A stretch of 5,068 bases of DNA, taken from Chloroflexota bacterium. GTDB taxonomy: Bacteria > Chloroflexota > Anaerolineae > VGOG01. The DNA lies in the NCBI GenBank assembly GCA_030615705.1, contig JAUWYT010000162.1, positions 1 to 5,068 of the forward strand, written 5' to 3'. The notes below the pieces were generated by a model that was not told where the DNA came from, did no database searches, and saw nothing but the letters and a program-made list of their open reading frames with translations. The position numbers and the translations under genes were made by a program. Shown here piece after piece: positions 4,512-5,068 of the stretch; within the stretch, counting starts at the first letter, position 1; every line of letters begins with the position of its first letter.

Positions 4512-5066
4512 ATGAGCAAAGCCAAGGGGGCTGCCGTGGAGACGCTGGCTAACAAAAGCTATATATTGTTCAACTTGCTCTTCCTCAGCCCGGCCCTGGG
4601 CTTTTTGGGCTGGATCGGCAGTTTAATTCACACCTACGTGACGACGGTGTCTGCGGAGATTAGGGAGCAACTGCGGGAGATGGGAAGGGGGATTACCCTC
4701 ACCCTCTTGCCCTTCATCATTATGCCCGTGTCTAACATCCTCGCGGGGAAAGCCTTGGTAGATGCTCGCATCGTCGTCACATCTGCCATCGCCTTTCCTA
4801 TGGCCCTCACCCATGTTATCCTTAGACAGCGCTCGTTGCTGGACATAGACCGCCTAGTCCGTTGGTGGTTGGTTTACACCATGCTGGGGATAACCGTGGC
4901 AGCCCTTTATCTTTTGACGGTCGGCCCACTGGCGCGCCTGTTCGGGGCAGCCATATCCTGGGGAGCCCTGCTCATCGCCCTGGTCTCCGCCGTGTTCGTC
5001 GCCTTTCTCGCTGCCCCCCTTAGGAACAGGCTGCAAATCCTGGTCGAGCGCCTCTTCTGGCGGTAA
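4512..5066 (+). CDS. ComP/NarX-like sensor histidine kinase, membrane part only; truncated before the kinase domain
   Basis: The product is an integral membrane protein with about five predicted helices. Numbered from the outermost ATG (4461) they fall near 35-58, 77-97, 104-122, 135-155 and 163-185. The pattern HVILRQRSLLDIDRLVRWW followed by LVY, then APLRNRLQILVERLFW, matches the segment of ComP-type sensor kinases that usually reads RLFDIDxxIxRTLVY ... PLRRRVQRLVDRLFYR. In those proteins a GAF or HisKA_3/ATPase region follows. Here a TAA (5064-5066) comes directly after LFWR, and the window ends two bases later. This is either a broken gene, with a frameshift at the C-GGT-AAG reading, or a membrane-only relic. 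The full frame opens at 4461, but that ATG lies in the predicted -10. ATG 4512 is chosen here; GTG 4536, with AAGGGGG five bases upstream, is an equally good start. An in-frame stop at 4434 excludes a longer N-terminus. Confidence 0.65.
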   Translation: MSKAKGAAVETLANKSYILFNLLFLSPALGFLGWIGSLIHTYVTTVSAEIREQLREMGRGITLTLLPFIIMPVSNILAGKALVDARIVVTSAIAFPMALTHVILRQRSLLDIDRLVRWWLVYTMLGITVAALYLLTVGPLARLFGAAISWGALLIALVSAVFVAFLAAPLRNRLQILVERLFWR

Positions 5067-5068
5067 GC

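Overview
The window reads as a bacterial chromosomal fragment of moderately high GC with strong GGAGG-type ribosome binding sites. Its core is a minus-strand one-carbon (tetrahydrofolate) cluster in the order fchA - folD - fhs. Together the three products interconvert formate, 10-formyl-THF, 5,10-methenyl-THF and 5,10-methylene-THF. This is the chemistry of the methyl branch of the Wood-Ljungdahl pathway, or of formate assimilation or oxidation in a heterotroph. The long form of Fhs, a ComP-like sensor, a cysteine-less HMA protein and octamer repeats between genes would suit an anaerobic Chloroflexota-type organism, but this assignment is inference and not strong.

Layout, left to right. Positions 1-195 (minus) hold the start of a small HMA-fold protein whose metal-binding cysteines are absent; it runs off the left edge. 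Positions 196-473 are non-coding: they carry the promoter of the HMA gene, a 12-bp palindrome, a rod-like set of nested inverted repeats (284-420) and a 10-bp GC-rich hairpin just after fhs. Positions 474-2369 are fhs, of the long type that resembles the synthetase domain of eukaryotic C1-THF synthase. Positions 2370-2514 hold a good sigma70-type promoter for fhs and a 9-bp perfect inverted repeat in its leader. Positions 2515-3396 are folD, followed (on the plus axis) by an 8-bp-period repeat array in the gap to fchA. Positions 3487-4113 are fchA. A 56-codon open frame with a strong ribosome binding site lies immediately upstream and overlaps the fchA start by four bases. The fchA promoter is about 260 bases upstream of the gene.

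On the plus strand, diverging from the fchA promoter, is a membrane protein (about 4512-5066) matching the N-terminal part of ComP/NarX-like sensor histidine kinases. It stops exactly at the linker where the cytoplasmic kinase part normally begins.

The most informative point is functional. FolD lacks the lysine required for cyclohydrolase activity (isoleucine at position 54), while a dedicated cyclohydrolase, FchA, is encoded directly upstream. The cluster therefore looks like a split three-enzyme version of the trifunctional eukaryotic protein, with FolD probably acting only as a dehydrogenase.
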